A stretch of DNA of 64,000 nt from Nipponacmea schrenckii. Lineage: Eukaryota > Mollusca > Gastropoda > Lottiidae. Below, piece by piece: positions 11,701 to 26,700 of the stretch. Positions within the stretch are counted from its first letter, which is position 1, and each line of letters begins with the position of its first letter. The DNA lies in assembly GCA_030562195.1 (NCBI GenBank), contig JAUJPP010000012.1, forward strand, positions 22,134,001 to 22,198,000, in the 5' to 3' direction. The notes beneath the pieces are model-generated. The model did no database searches. It worked only from the letters and a program-made list of their open reading frames with translations, and was not told the DNA's origin. The position numbers and the translations under genes were made by a program.

Positions 11701-14700
11701 AAATACTCAAATTGGACTAGTTTAAGAATAGAAAATTCATTCTAAAAGAGAGACTACCTTTAAACCATGCTTCTATTTACTCGTACATGCATGTTAATGG
11801 AGGCATTGTTTGACTTCTATCTTCCAATAACCAAGTACATCATGATTTGTCAGTCTATGTAGTTTTATAGTGCTCCTTTAGTAACGGCATACTTTAAGTT
11901 TGAAAATGTTCATTTCGAGAGAGACTACCTTTAAACCATGCTTCTATTTACTCGTACATGCTCGTTAATGGAGGCATTGTTTAACCTCTTTTGTTTTCGT
12001 CATTATTGCATATCATATATGTGTGTAGGAGTTTCCTTTTGTCCTTTTGTCTGCAACGGTGCAGACCTACAGCGTATATCAAATCCAACCGTTGCTTTCA
12101 ATTCGTGAGCATTTTTAATAAATTTTCTATATTAGAAACGGCGTTACAGCTGCAAACTTTCATAGCAGATCGTCGCTTGGCTATTTTGATATTATCTTAG
12201 CACTGAACGTTGTGACACATGTTACCGCTGAAAATCGTCTAAATAGAATTAAATAATGGAGTTGAACGTCCTACTTTTCTGAACAAAATGGGTTATTAAG
12301 GCAAATTTGTCTGGACGGCAGTATTAGCTACTCTTTTTGCGACTTTTAACTGTCGAGGGAGCACATAGGGCCTCAGTTTATTGAAGATTTTTCCATGTTA
12401 GTACCCCGACCTGGGGATAACCAGGTTTACCTTACCTTTATAGACAGCAAGTACATAACTCAGAGAGTCACCGTGACCCTTGGAAATTTTGTGTTAAAGA
12501 AAAAATGTGTATCGAATATTTTCGTAGAGATAAAAAAGTTTAACAGGGACTAAATCATTTTTCAACATTATGTTCAACATTTTGTGTCTTTCATTTGAAT
12601 TAAATAATGAAAGAATGATATTAAAAAAGATTAGTGACTTTCACTAATTTAATACACGCTCGTTTATCTTCGAATCCTGACACGCGGCACATTACCAGAA
12701 ATAGCGTTTTTGAAGACGTACTGTAATTTGATAAAGACACAAGCAAGAAAAGATATCATGGTTTATAAAAATGTGGATTGACGACCAGAAAACATATTAT
12801 AGAACAATACATCACTTTCCGGTATGTTACGTCTCACTAGTCTTACATCGTTTTAAAGGAATGGCATCGTCTAATATTGTCATGGGTTCTAATCTCGATC
12901 GGCGTGTGAAAGTCTGATAACCTTGAATAAGTCATCTTCACTCATAATTCCACTCCAAACAGCTGTAAATGGGTACGGTGTTCCGGGAAAGATCAATGCC
13001 AAGAAGTTTGGACAAGGACCAGCTGGTAGAATGGATTCCTTGAGAACCTAAGTTGTTATCCTTGTAAAATATAGTTGTTTCTTTCTTTTGTATTGAATCA
13101 CTTCTGGCCTGTCTGTAAAGCTGCACTTCATCGTTTAAAAGGTACACCTTAGTCTTATAACAACAAATTATAGATTCATACATTGTGAAAAATCTTAGCT
13201 TTTTTTAAAAGTAAATGTATACGGTCATCTAAATCTCTGCACCACCTGTATCACTTTTAATTCGACTCATTCACTATACTCCATTATAATAACATTTCAG
13301 AAGTAGTCATTTTATAGAGATACACATAGAGTCGTCTCACTATTCGCTTTTCATCTGACAGATCTATCCGTATTAGATTTTAAACAGTTAGTTTTAGAAC
13401 AAAGGCTCAGAATTGAATTAAGTAAAAACCCTCTTTGTCCGACTGCGATAGTATCTCTATTATTTGTCCTAGACTTCGGAAGTTAGATGCATTCAATTCT
13501 TACAAGACTCTATCCCTTTAAAATGTTTCTACACGATTCATTATTGAGATAGATTAGATAATGTAATTGGTCTCTACCGTTATTGGCCGGTACATGACAA
13601 ATATAACACAATCTCCAGAACAAGAGAAAGAAAATGAAACGTCCTACTCTTCTGCTTCTTATGGGGTAATGAAGACGGGCAACGCCATGCAGTCTGCAAT
13701 GAGGGAAATTTTGCCAGAACAGTGGTATAGCCTATACTCTTTTTTTTTGCGATGTCAAACATAAAATCTGTGGCACTCAAACCTTCACTATTGAATACTT
13801 TCAGATCATTTCCAATCGATGGCTTATCTTATAATTAAAATATGAATCAACGATACTTAGGCCCAACGAATATAACATAATATAAAAAAGTCATAACTAG
13901 CTCCATCAATATTTCATAAACCATATCTACTAAGCCAAACATGACGATTACAAAGCAGATTGAAAATTCCAAATTAAGATATGTACTAATGATACGTGGT
14001 TAACAAAATGCTAATAATTACAGCTCTAGAATATTTCTCAGGCACTTTTCGACTTTTAAAACAACAGGATTAGGGTTGGGAAATCCGTTGCAGATTCGTC
14101 ACGCAATTAGTGTTATTAAAAGCATTGATGGGACCAAAGATGCATTTTGAAATTTTGAATTCTCTGGATTAAGGCTTGGGACTTTGTAACTTGTTGGTCA
14201 TGAAAAGTTTGTTGAAATACGCATAAATGGCACGTAAATAAGAAACGTCAATTTGTGCTAACATGTTTGCAATGTATATTACAGTTGAAATAGAAATAAT
14301 CCACTATACTTAAAAATTCATTCGTATTGACCAAATTTGAGACTGTACGCCATTCTAAGAGCCAAGTATTTTTTCAATTTCAAAAACGTTGTGATGTGTC
14401 ACGCAATTGGTGTTTGAAATGCATTGGTGGTGCAAAAGAAAGAAATCACGGATCTTATTTTAGAAACATGAAGTTTTCAACCATTCATTGTTAACATGAA
14501 AGATACTTAACGTCTATCAGATGAAGAACAAAAAATATGAATTCTGTTAAACGGGAGTATTTCTAGTTCATTTTATTCAAATCATCTTGACCGGGATTAG
14601 AAATTGTGTCGATGGTTCACCATGAAGTTGGAATTCCAGATATCTAGTTAAACTATGTGTTTGATGACGTCTCTAATCACAAATATCGCATAAGGTTTTT

Positions 14701-17700
14701 GCATCAGTGATTTTAATACTGTACTGTAGTTCTATTGGAATTGCAGGAACCTCAGACGTTTGGATGAAAATTTGAATAGTGCAAAATGATGCCAGCAGTG
14801 TCACCGATACACAATTTGTTTTAGAAGACCCCCCCCTCCCTCCCTCATTTATTTTAGCTGCTGAAACAGCAAAATCGGATACAAATAATAAAGGTCCTTC
14901 ACATTACTAGAGTCGTAAACACTTAGTTTTATTCAAATTGCAAGAACCGCAGTCACTTTCTTGAAAATTAGAATGGTGTAAATTGATACTATAAGTATCC
15001 CATTCTACATAAAAAGTTAATTTTAGAAGAACTCTTTACAATCTCCTCAATAATGGTGGCACAGTAAAAACATCATAATATGATTCTACTTAGTCAAACC
15101 GGACGACCTCAACAACTTATGAATGTAAATACAGATGACATCAATATCAACTGAACGATCGATTTAATAAAATGAATCAGGAATTTATCTTTATGAAAAT
15201 CATGCAAAGTGTCCATTAAAATGAATGAAAACCCATTAATATACTCCAGAATAATTCGTGATTCCAGATGGTTACGTCTCACAAACTAAACTCTATATTA
15301 TATTGTTTTTTACACAAGAATAACCACACTCTTTAAAAATCGTTATCTGGAAAATTACAGGAAACGTTTAAATCCCATTTAAAAGGTATTTTAGAGCATT
15401 GTAAACTATGCTTCTAATGGTCTTCAAACTAATTCTCATATTGATACAGTTCTTTTAAAAATGGTGGTCGTGCATGTTGGAAAAAATATCTTAAACCATT
15501 ATTAACAAATACATTTCTTTCTTCTCAACTTGATCGATAGTGTCATATGAAAAGATGCTCTTAATGGACACCGGAGAGTAGCTTCGGAGGTGGTGCTCAT
15601 GTTATACCTGTGCATGATTAAATTTTGAATTACGTTTTTCACAATCATGCATTATTCATCATAAAACAATCTTCTTTTAAAAAAAAAAAAACTTGGAAAA
15701 TGGTGCTAGAGAGACAGCAGAACACATATATATGTACTGTTCTTTTACAAAAACCATTTATTAACAAAACGGTAAATCTCAACACAGAACAGAAAATGTT
15801 CCTTTTGAACAAGATATTTCCTTGCTTTATAAAGTAGATAGAAATGAAACAAATGACCTCTTGACCTATATTAACTCAAGTTGACCTAAATGCTATCAGT
15901 ACTATAAAATCAGTCAATCAGCGTATTATTTGGTAGTTTTATGGTGCGTTGTGTTATTATTATACCAGTCTATTCTAACCCAGTGTTATCAGCTTGGGTC
16001 GTAAAAATCTTATCAGTTCCACTTTAACTCTTTTTCTCGGTCATTAAATAATACTACTACATGTATTAGCGATTACAGTCGATCTGAATCTGGGGAACAG
16101 CAGTTTTCATTTATATTAAAAGCCATAGCCCGTGCCAAAAATTCCAACATGCTACCTGTGATAACAGCAGATCCGAATATTGAGGAAGACCGTTTATCTT
16201 ATACGAAAGACCACGACCAGTGCTTCCAGCAAACAATGATACTAGCAGAAGAATCAGTCGATCTGAAACTCTTTTTTTTATAATATCAAAAGCCTATGGC
16301 AGAACTTTCGGAAATCGCCTCTGTGTCCATTATCAATCCCCTAGACTAAGAATAGTACTAATTAGTTATCACTGAAGTTGAATGCTGGATGCTGCTTACC
16401 AAAAGATAATCCTGGGGTTGTTACTGCATTTGATCAAAAATCCGGATAACTGCAGATACATAACAGGTCGTTTTACTATTGTTAATATTGAAATGCTAAT
16501 GACTATAGTCCTAGACAACACCTGAACATTTCGCAATCTGTATTCCCACGTTATTGTGCGGAATTAGCTGTAAACAATTGAAACAAACGGAAGACACTAT
16601 ATATTCTAATAGAGATTTGCTTTCATAAATATACTTCTGTCGAAAGCCTTTATAAATCCGAACGACAATACAAGAGATTAAGAGCTATAGAATTATAAAG
16701 AAGTTGGCAAAGAAGGCGGGTCTCAAGAGACTATGCTAATCCGAAAACTGACAATTCCGAAAGACGGTAAATCAGGAAATTATTTATAAGGAATAATCTT
16801 TCGATGAAATTCACATACCCGTTATCATCGAACAAAACTAAAACTTTTGTTTCTGTGCCACTGAAATCGTACTGTTTCTTCTTTAAGTATTGGAAATGAA
16901 ACACGATTGAAGGTCTTACTCTTCTGCAGGATGTTTAGCTGTTGAAGATTGTAAAAGCAATGCAATAAGCAGTGGCAGTGACTGAAATCTATTCCAATAC
17001 TACCTGTTGATGTCTAATGTCATTAACCTTTACCATAAGAGATCTAATTTTTATCGTCCCATCCAAGCGACTTAACGCATTCTCAATGCCAGCCCTCCCT
17101 ATCCGTTTCATCAAATGGGAGGAGTAAATGTTGAACATTTAAAGAACAACAATAGTAATCTGTACAAACGCTCGCACAGGAAGTTTGTACTGTTTATCCC
17201 CATCTTGGTCGAACGGTTTCTCTACAGTGAAACAAAATGACAACTTGCGACACTACAAGGCTGCCGTGTCTTAATCAAGGTATCTGTAGCATGTGTCTCT
17301 CACCTGGTCTCTCGACCACCACAGCTTCCCCTATAATTTAAACTAGTTTACATCTTCAATCTGTCTTGATATGTCTTTAACGGAACGATAGGACAGATAC
17401 CAGACGAAAGTGACACAAATCACCACCTTGGTTGAACTTTTCCAGCCCAGTTGCTAGAGTTAATTATAGATAAATAAATCTATTATACTGAATGAGCCAC
17501 TTGGGAATAACTGTTTAACCTACCGTTTGGCTAGAACGACTGACCATTAGAAGGTATGTCTATATTTTCGCTTGACGTTTGAGGGAATTTCTCTACGGAG
17601 GAAAAAGAGATATCTATATCAACTCTTTGAACAACAAATAGTAGGACGTAAAACTCCAATTCAATTCATATATTTGAACATCAAATAAACATTAGCCTTA

Positions 17701-20700
17701 TGAACTCTCTCAGAAGGTCTTACAAACACCATCCAAATAGAATGATCTAAGTGAACTCTCTAAAATGGATGCAAAGTTTGTGATTAAATCTACAAAAATA
17801 ACTGTACAGAAATGTAAGGTCTCTCTAAAATCCAATCCAAATACCCAATGACAATTCTTTAGTAATACACAGCTGACAAAAAACCAAACAGATATTAGCT
17901 CTAGGAACAACAACAGACAACCAAATACAGAGTACCATTTGAGTGAACTCTGAAATGGCTTCCGGTGCACTAACTTAAATAAATAAGTTATCATGTATAT
18001 GTTCTTAATAGGAAATACAGTTGACAGACCTTGTCGCAATAATCTATTCTAATTTAGCTTTGTGTAAACATGAAGAATATCTTCAGACATAAACCATTAC
18101 AGTCCACTGATCCTTCTAACTCTCTTTTATTTCGACCGTAATCCGATATTGAATAAATCTAAACGGCATTCGCTGAAATATCTTCACTATGTTAAGGTAT
18201 TAGACTCTTCACAATGTTAAGGTATTAGACTCTTCACTATGTTAAGGTATTAGACTCTTCACTATGTTAAGGTATTAGACTCTTCACTATGTTAAGGTAT
18301 TACACTCTTCACTATGTTAAGGTATTACACTCTTCACAATGTTAAGGTATTACACTCTTCACTATGTTAAGGTATTACACTCTTCACTATGTTAAGGTAT
18401 TAGACTCTTCACTATGTTAAGGTATTAGACTCCTCACTATGTTAAGGTATTAGACTCTTCACTATGTTAAGGTATTAGACTCTTCACTATGTTAAGGTAT
18501 TAGACTCTTCACTATGTTAAGGTATTACACTCTTCACTATGTTAAGGTATTAGACTCTTCACAATGTTAAGGTATTACACTCTTCACTATGTTAAGGTAT
18601 TACACTCTTCACTATGTTAAGGTATTAGACTCTTCACTATGTTAAGGTATTAGACTCCTCACTATGTTAAGGTATTAGACTCTTCACTATGTTAAGGTAT
18701 TAGACTCTTCACTATGTTAAGGTATTAGACTCTTCACTATGTTAAGGTATTAGACTCTTCACTATGTTAAGGTATTAGACTCTTCACTATGTTAAGGTAT
18801 TAGACTCTTCACTATGTTAAGGTATTAGACTCTTCACTATGTTAAGGTATTACACTCTTCACTATGTTAAGGTATTAGACTCTTCACTATGTTAAGGTAT
18901 TACACGCTCTACTATGTTAAGGTATTAGACTCTTCACTATGTTAAGGTATTAGACTCTTCACTATGTTAAGGTATTAGACTCTTCACTATGTTAAGGTAT
19001 TAGACTACTCACTATGTTAAGGTACTAGACTCTTCACTTTGTTAAGGTATTAGACTCTTCACTATGTTAAGGTATTAAACTCCTCACTATGTTAAGGTAT
19101 TAGACTCTTCACTATGTTAAGGTATTACACTCTTCACTATGTTAAGGTATTAAACTCTTCACTATGTTAAGGTATTACACTCTTCACTATGTTAAGGTAT
19201 TAAACTCTTCACTATGTTAAGGTATTAAACTCCTCACTATGTTAAGGTATTAGACTCTTCACTATGTTAAGGTATTAAACTCTTCACTATGTTAAGGTAT
19301 TAGACTCTTCACTATGTTAAGGTATTAAACTCCTCACTATGTTAAGGTATTAGACTCTTCACTATGTTAAGGTATTACACTCTTCACTATGTTAAGGTAT
19401 TAAACTCTTCACTATGTTAAGGTATTACACTCTTCACTATGTTAAGGTATTAAACTCTTCACTATGTTAAGGTATTACACTCTTCACTATGTTAAGGTAT
19501 TACACTCTTCACTATGTTAAGGTATTAAACTCCTCACTATGTTAAGGTATTACACTCTTCACTATGTTAAGGTATTAAACTCTTCACTATGTTAAGGTAT
19601 TAAACTCCTCACTATGTTAAGGTATTAGACTCTTCACTATGTTAAGGTATTAAACTCTTCACTATGTTAAGGTATTACACTCTTCACTATGTTAAGGTAT
19701 TACACTCTTCACTATGTTAAGGTATTAGACTCTTCACTATGTTAAGGTATTAGACTCTTCACTATGTTAAGGTATTAGACTCTTCACTATGTTAAGGTAT
19801 TACACGCTCTACTATGTTAAGGTATTAAACTCTTCACTATGTTAAGGTATTAGACTCTTCACTATGTTAAGGTATTAGACTCCTCACTATGTTAAGGTAT
19901 TAGACTCCTCACAATGTTAAGGTATTAGACTCCTAACAATGTTAAGGTATTAGACTCTTCACTATGTTAAGGTATTAGACTCTTCATTATGTTAAGGTAT
20001 TAGACTCTTCACTATGTTAAGGTATTAGACTCTTCACTATGTTAAGGTATTAGACTCTTCACTATGTTAAGGTATTAGACTCTTCACTATGTTAAGGTAT
20101 TAGACTCTTCACTATGTTAAGGTATTAAACTCTTCACTATGTTAAGGTATTACACGCTCTACTATGTTAAGGTATTAGACTCTTCACTATGTTAAGGTAT
20201 TAGACTCTTCATTATGTTAAGGTATTACACTCTTCACTATGTTAAGGTATTACACTCTTCACTATGTTAAGGTATTAGACTCTTCACTATGTTAAGGTAT
20301 TAGACTCTTCACTATGTTAAGGTATTAGACTCCTCACTATGTTAAGGTATTAGACTCTTCACTATGTTAAGGTATCAGACTCTTCACTATGTTAAGGTAT
20401 TAAACTCTAATAGTCTAATACCTCAACATAGTGAAGAGTCTAATACCTTAACATAGTGAAGATTGTAATACCTTAAAATAGTGAAGAGTGTAATACCTTA
20501 ACATAGTGAAGAGTCTAATGCCTTAACATAGTGAAGAGTCTAGTACCTTAACATAGTGAAGAGTCTAATACCTTAACATAGTGAAGAGTGTAATACCTTA
20601 ACATAGTGAAGAGTCTAATACCTTAACCTTAATGTCGTTTCTTATATCACGGAATGTAGCAATTTGATTGGCTAGAAGAAAAAACCCTCAGCTAATAGGA

Positions 20701-23700
20701 TCCCTTAATAGAAAATATGTAAATAATAAATAAACTTTAGGTCCAATGAACTGATTTGCTGTTTTTGGCAGAAGTAATTAATGATGTCAAGGTATAAGAC
20801 GCAGTCTTCCAAGCTTGACATTGTAAAGATAATTTTACAGACTTCAGTACTACAAGAAAAGTACCCTATGATGTCAATATAATAGACGCAGTTTGGAATA
20901 ACTTGACATGGAAAGGACGTAGCTGACACATAAAGATTAGAATGACTGTATTGTTGTAATAAATCATCTCAGATGAGTGATTAGTGAATTTATTACGGTA
21001 ATTACTGTACGTTTCAGATTCTAATCTTCACATTTTTATTTAGCTATAAAATAATTTCCATTTCAAATGATGGCCGTGGTTAACTTATAAATCTTGTCGT
21101 GAATGAAAAAAGCTAATAAAATTTCATTTCGATCTTTTAATGTGAAAAATACAAAATCTTAAAATAAAATTTCTTACAGCGTCATTAAAATATAACCACA
21201 TTAATGTGCTCACAAAACACTGTATAAAAAATATTAAAATCATAAAAACTTAATCTGTTACTTGCAATTTCAATTTTATTTTCTAAAAATTTCTATAATA
21301 AAAAAAATTAGTGCTTTAAATTTGATAATAAACTTGGAACATTTCGTTCTAAGGCCATTAAATGCACGGTCGACAGTTTGATTATTAATTCAAATAGCAA
21401 CATGTAATTGATGGTAATGACATTTTAAAAGAAAACAATAGGTGGAAGATCATAACGATATATCTTTTTAAGCTAAATTTACCCCAAAGTGTATTCAAGA
21501 TCAGTTTGGCAATTCAACTCAATGTGATTTCTTAATGGTTTGTTCTTGTTTTTATACCATATTTTTTTTTTCAGGCCGTTACGAAAACAGCACAGGATAC
21601 GTCTACATATTTCCTTCTTCCTGTCCTTTATATTGAGTGACGTCACAGCTATATTATGGGATGTAGTTGTGACATATGATAGATTAACCAATGAAAATGT
21701 GTCACAAGGTGTTCTTTATAAAAACGGGGTAAGTCTTATGCATCTTTTGAAGAATTATTTGTAATATATTTGGACTCCATCTTCTCACGAGATCCAATAG
21801 AGATTATGTTGGAACCGCCCTGTCAGTCGTTTTCACGAAATATAATGTAAACGGTTTGAAAACGGAATGAAATGAAATGAACAAATTGTTAAGTCCCAAA
21901 CTCCATTCAGTTTGCAATGAGAGAAAATTTGCCAGGGCAGTGACATAAGCCCACAGCCTGTAGCACACGGGGTCTCGGTTTATTGTCCCATCCGGACGAC
22001 TAGACGCTTGATCCATGCCAAGGGGAAACCGAGCTGAAAAAATACGAAAGAGTCGATCTTTGCCGGTATTGAATCCTGGACCTTCAGGCTCCGTGGATTG
22101 AAAACGGAGGTTAAGGAGAGGATGCTAAATATGCAATATAAGCAATGTAAGCGAAGTCACTAAGCAGTTTTGAGAAGTTAACATTGTTTTCAAAGGTCAA
22201 CTTATTTTGAAATGAAACAGACAGTAAATATACGATCAAATTATCCATTAATAAATTATTTACCATTTCTCCCTGACAACTGTCAGCTAATATTGACAGT
22301 CGTTTCGTTTTGGATGTCAGGCAAAACAAATTGGGTTTCAAAACGAGAAACTGTCATCAATATCAAAATGAAGTCACTTTGTTTATAACGATATCTAGTC
22401 AGTTTTTCATGTTTTACATGAATTCTATGTTTTAAATGAAAACCTTCAAATGCTGAAAACCGCGTTTTATCAAGAAACAAAACGGACTAGAGAGACTTAA
22501 AAAAGAACATCAACTAAGTCTTACGATCGAAAATTGTGACTGAAACTATTCTCTACATGTTCAACTTTATTGAGTTTTCGTAGAATTCGGAGAGTGTACC
22601 GGCCTCAGAAAAGCCCAAGGAATTTTTCGTTCTCCCATTGACCAACAGTTATGTAAATAGGATTTGTTCGGCACTGAGTTAGTTGATTAAGTTGAAAGTT
22701 CCTTCGTATTATTAGAGTGAATAATTCTTGTTTTTGATTCTGAAAAGGTATACAGATATCTGAAATTTAGCGAAAAAAATAATGAGACGACTATATCACT
22801 TTAAGCTATTGTATTTTTCAGGCTGGATGTAAAGCTCTATCATTCTTCAGAATCTATTGCAAATCGACCAACTATATCTGGATGTTCTGTGAAGGGTTTT
22901 ACCTCCACAGGTTGATCAGCAATGCTTTCAAACCACCCAAATCATTGTATCCACTATACCTGACAGGCTGGGGTAAGAAATGCTCTCTTTATGGGTTTGT
23001 GGGGCGAGGGGGGGGGGGTGGTGAGTAGGATATGCCTTAAGCATTGTATCCAGTATACCTGAAAGGATGAGGAAGGGGACAGGGAACGAAAAAGAATTAT
23101 TCCTCGTCCCTAATTATAGCCATTATAACCACTGTAACGTACAGGGTGGGGTAATAAAATGTCACATGTTCATACCCTAACCTTATAGGGTGGGGCAAGA
23201 ACACTGTTTTAAGCGGGGTAGGGTTACCCTTTCGAAGCACTCGTGAGAAATATCCCCCTGTCTAAATAGGGACAAGATGGTGGGAAAAGAAGGTTATCCA
23301 TGGGAAACAGTATCAATGGGGTCTTCGACAGTTCAGGTGCCTCAATGATTAAGAGTCTGGACTCTCTTGATACAATCAAATGAATAATCAATCAATAATT
23401 CATAGACTGACTTTATTCTGTGACTGTTCTTAGTCTCAAACGACTCTCCGTAAAATATACTTCAATCAGTATCGCTTAATTTTAAACGCCTGAAGTGGTG
23501 TCAATAAAGAGTCAAGATATGAATAATATTAAAAGTGTTAATTTCAGGTCTGCCGTTGATATACTCTGTTATATACGCTGCTCTCAGAGCCTCGCTAGCT
23601 AATGAAAGGTAAGTACAGTGTACTCTTGAGTTATCCGAAATTTGATTGTTGTGACATTCTGCCGTATCATCTTTTTCTGGTCCCGAATAATTTTATACAT

Positions 23701-26700
23701 GCAAGATCTTGAGTATTCTGAATTCCGACACTCAAAAAAAATTCGTGACATCCTAATTACTTATCGCTTAGTTTATTAATAAGCGGGATCAAATCACAAG
23801 AATCAAAAGATAGATCGCTGAACAAAATACTGCTGATCAATCACCGCCAATGACCTCTGTATTAGATCAAGGTCATTGCCTTTGGGACAAATAGCTTGGG
23901 TCATGATTCGGAAAATATGGAACTTTAAAATCTGTATTACAAATAGAAAAATAGTCCTACATTCTCCTTCTCTGCACATAATAGAATGAAGACGGGCTAC
24001 GGAATGTAGTGTTCAATGGGGGATATAGCCTACTCTTTTTGATGATTTCCAACTGTCAAGAGATCTTTAACGCGGACACCCTGTAGCACGTGTAGCCCAT
24101 GCCAATCCTTCCGACCTACATCAAAGCTAAACTAAAAAATAAGGTTGTTAACCGTATTTTTAACTGTCCAAAATCACTCGGCGTCATGTATATTCTATGC
24201 ATTTTCATTCAATGAATAGTTACAAGAAATAATGTTATTGTTGTATTTCGATTAACTCTTGATCAATTCTTTCTATTTCTAGTTGCTGGGCGAAGAGTTT
24301 TGGTCAGTACGAATGGATTATTTACGCCCCAAATCTCCTGTGCCTTGTAGTAAGTTTCTTTTTTCCTCTATTCTATGATCTGACAACATCACTCTTTAAA
24401 CCGTGTTCAAGTAAATCTTGACCTTGAAGTAATTATACAAACGATTGACTATTTAAATTGATGTAATGACATAATGGGTGTCAGAAATTGTATCTGTACA
24501 GTGATACAAGCTGCATTTAGAGGGATTGTTGGGTTCTATAGCACAGCGGTTAGGGTGTTGGTTCTTTACGTCATGTCGTCATTTGCTTGGAAACGTTGAA
24601 AATGTCGGACGTGGGTTCTAATCTCGATCGGTGTGTGAAAGTTCAATGACCTTGAATAAGTCATCTTCATCTTCCACCCAAGTGAAATTGGGTACAGATA
24701 ATCCAGGAAAGACCAATGCCAAGAGGTTCTGCCAAGGACCAGCTGGTAGAAAGGATCCCTGCCACGGTTGACTTGTGAACCTAAGTTGTTATCCTTGTAA
24801 AATATAGTTGTTGTTTTTTTCTTTCTTTTGTAATGAGTATTGATGGTGACGTGATCAAAGTCTTAGTTTTAGTGAAACTGCAAGAAATGCTAATGTTTCG
24901 TGGACTTCACCCCTTAAAGTAAAGATCTCAATTCCATTCTTCTATAATTTGATCCATAAAAAACAGTTGCTAATATAATCTAATTCTCAGTCAACACAAA
25001 AGACGGGAAAGCCCCTCGGGAGGCGCTGAATAGACACCACTAATACTAATAGCTTTTTCTACTCACTTGGCTTATACTGATCGAGTCTATACACGGTTAA
25101 CCCATCATTACTAAAACAATATGGTCGTCTACTTACTTCCGGTTGATTAACTGTGACATATTAGTGGAATATTGTCCAATCAAACAGAAGACCTTGTGCG
25201 AGATTGACCAATGAAATGAGGTTTTTGGATAGAAAATGTAAATACGTGGTGATTAGATCGGGGTAATTTTGTTTCTGTGAAATCAACCATTATAGTGGAT
25301 GGTTTATGACGACAATGACTATTTATCTTGACTTAGTTTGGTGGAATTGGCGGCCAAGATGGTTGTTCATATAGACAAGTTAACGTCTGCTTCCAGTTTA
25401 CTGATATCGCAAACTAGGTAGTTGCTGGTTGCTGACAAGTTAACGTCTGCTTCCAGTTAAATGATATCACAGATTAGGTTGTTGTTGGAAGAAAACAAGT
25501 TAGCGTCTGCTTCCAGCTAAATAATATCGCAAACTACTTAGGATGGTAGATGATAAGTTATCGTCCGCTTCCAGTTAACTGATATCGCAAACTAGGTAGT
25601 TGTTGGTAGATGACAAGTTACCTTACCCTTCCAGTTAACTGATATCACAGGCTAGCTAGTTGTCGGTAGCATACAAGTTAACGTCTGCTTTCAGTTTAAT
25701 GATATCGCAAACTAGGTAGTTGTTGGTAGATGACAAGTTAACGTCTGCTTCCAGTTATCGCAGACTAGAGGTGGAAATGGCCAATTACACGGAGAACAGC
25801 ATTAATGTGCCGTCTACCACAGACCGTGGACGAAAAACCGAGTTAAACTTGTTTTATCTAAATCTACCAAGGGATGTTTCAACAGTCTGGATCTTGATAT
25901 ATGTAAAAAGATGTATTAGTCTCGATAGCTTTTTCCGACATCTCTTTATCACTTGCGTGTCGTGTTATCAGCCTCCTCCCTGGCTAGCTTTTCTTTTTTA
26001 ATCAATTCTACTCCCCTGTTGGAAAGAAATAACACTTTTAAACATCAAAGGACTGAAAAATAGATTTTTAGCTATTGTTTGTTTATCTTCGGTGCCTGAA
26101 TGACGCGAGTAGTCGCTAAAAGTGCACTAGTAACATGGATAGAAAAACACCTTCAATTTGGTCTGAAGGATTTTGTCTTCAAATACATGTTCAGCTTGGT
26201 CATCTGGGTTTAACAACACACTCTTACATAGAACACACAAACGACGATTTTGGAATAAATGAAGGCTGATTTTTCAAATTAGGCAAATAACGTCATAACC
26301 GCCTATTCGACTGAACTACGTCCCCTGTCAAATGAATTACCTTGAAGTAAAAAACTTAATGATGTTGAAAGAAGCTATACTTCTATACTACATTCCAGTA
26401 ACGGCAATGGATATATTGAAAGAATTCAGGGCAAGCCATACCTGGACGTAACGATCTAAATGGCGTCATAACACTCTAACCCACGTACACCCATAATTGG
26501 TTGATGTTTCTGTTTTGCAGGTGAACCTGTTTTTCCTATGCAATATATTAAGAGTTTTGGTGACTCAGTTACAGACGCATCCAAATGAGCCAAGTCATTT
26601 CAGGTGAGATTTCTTTCATTCATTCATTTATTCATAACTGTTTAGCATTCATTCATTTTTTAATTTATTCATTCATTCATTTATTCATAACTGTTTAGCA

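Noticed and set aside
18182..20408. Could the 25-bp array be a CRISPR array?
   Set aside because: Units are contiguous with no unique spacers, in an animal intron. It is a satellite.
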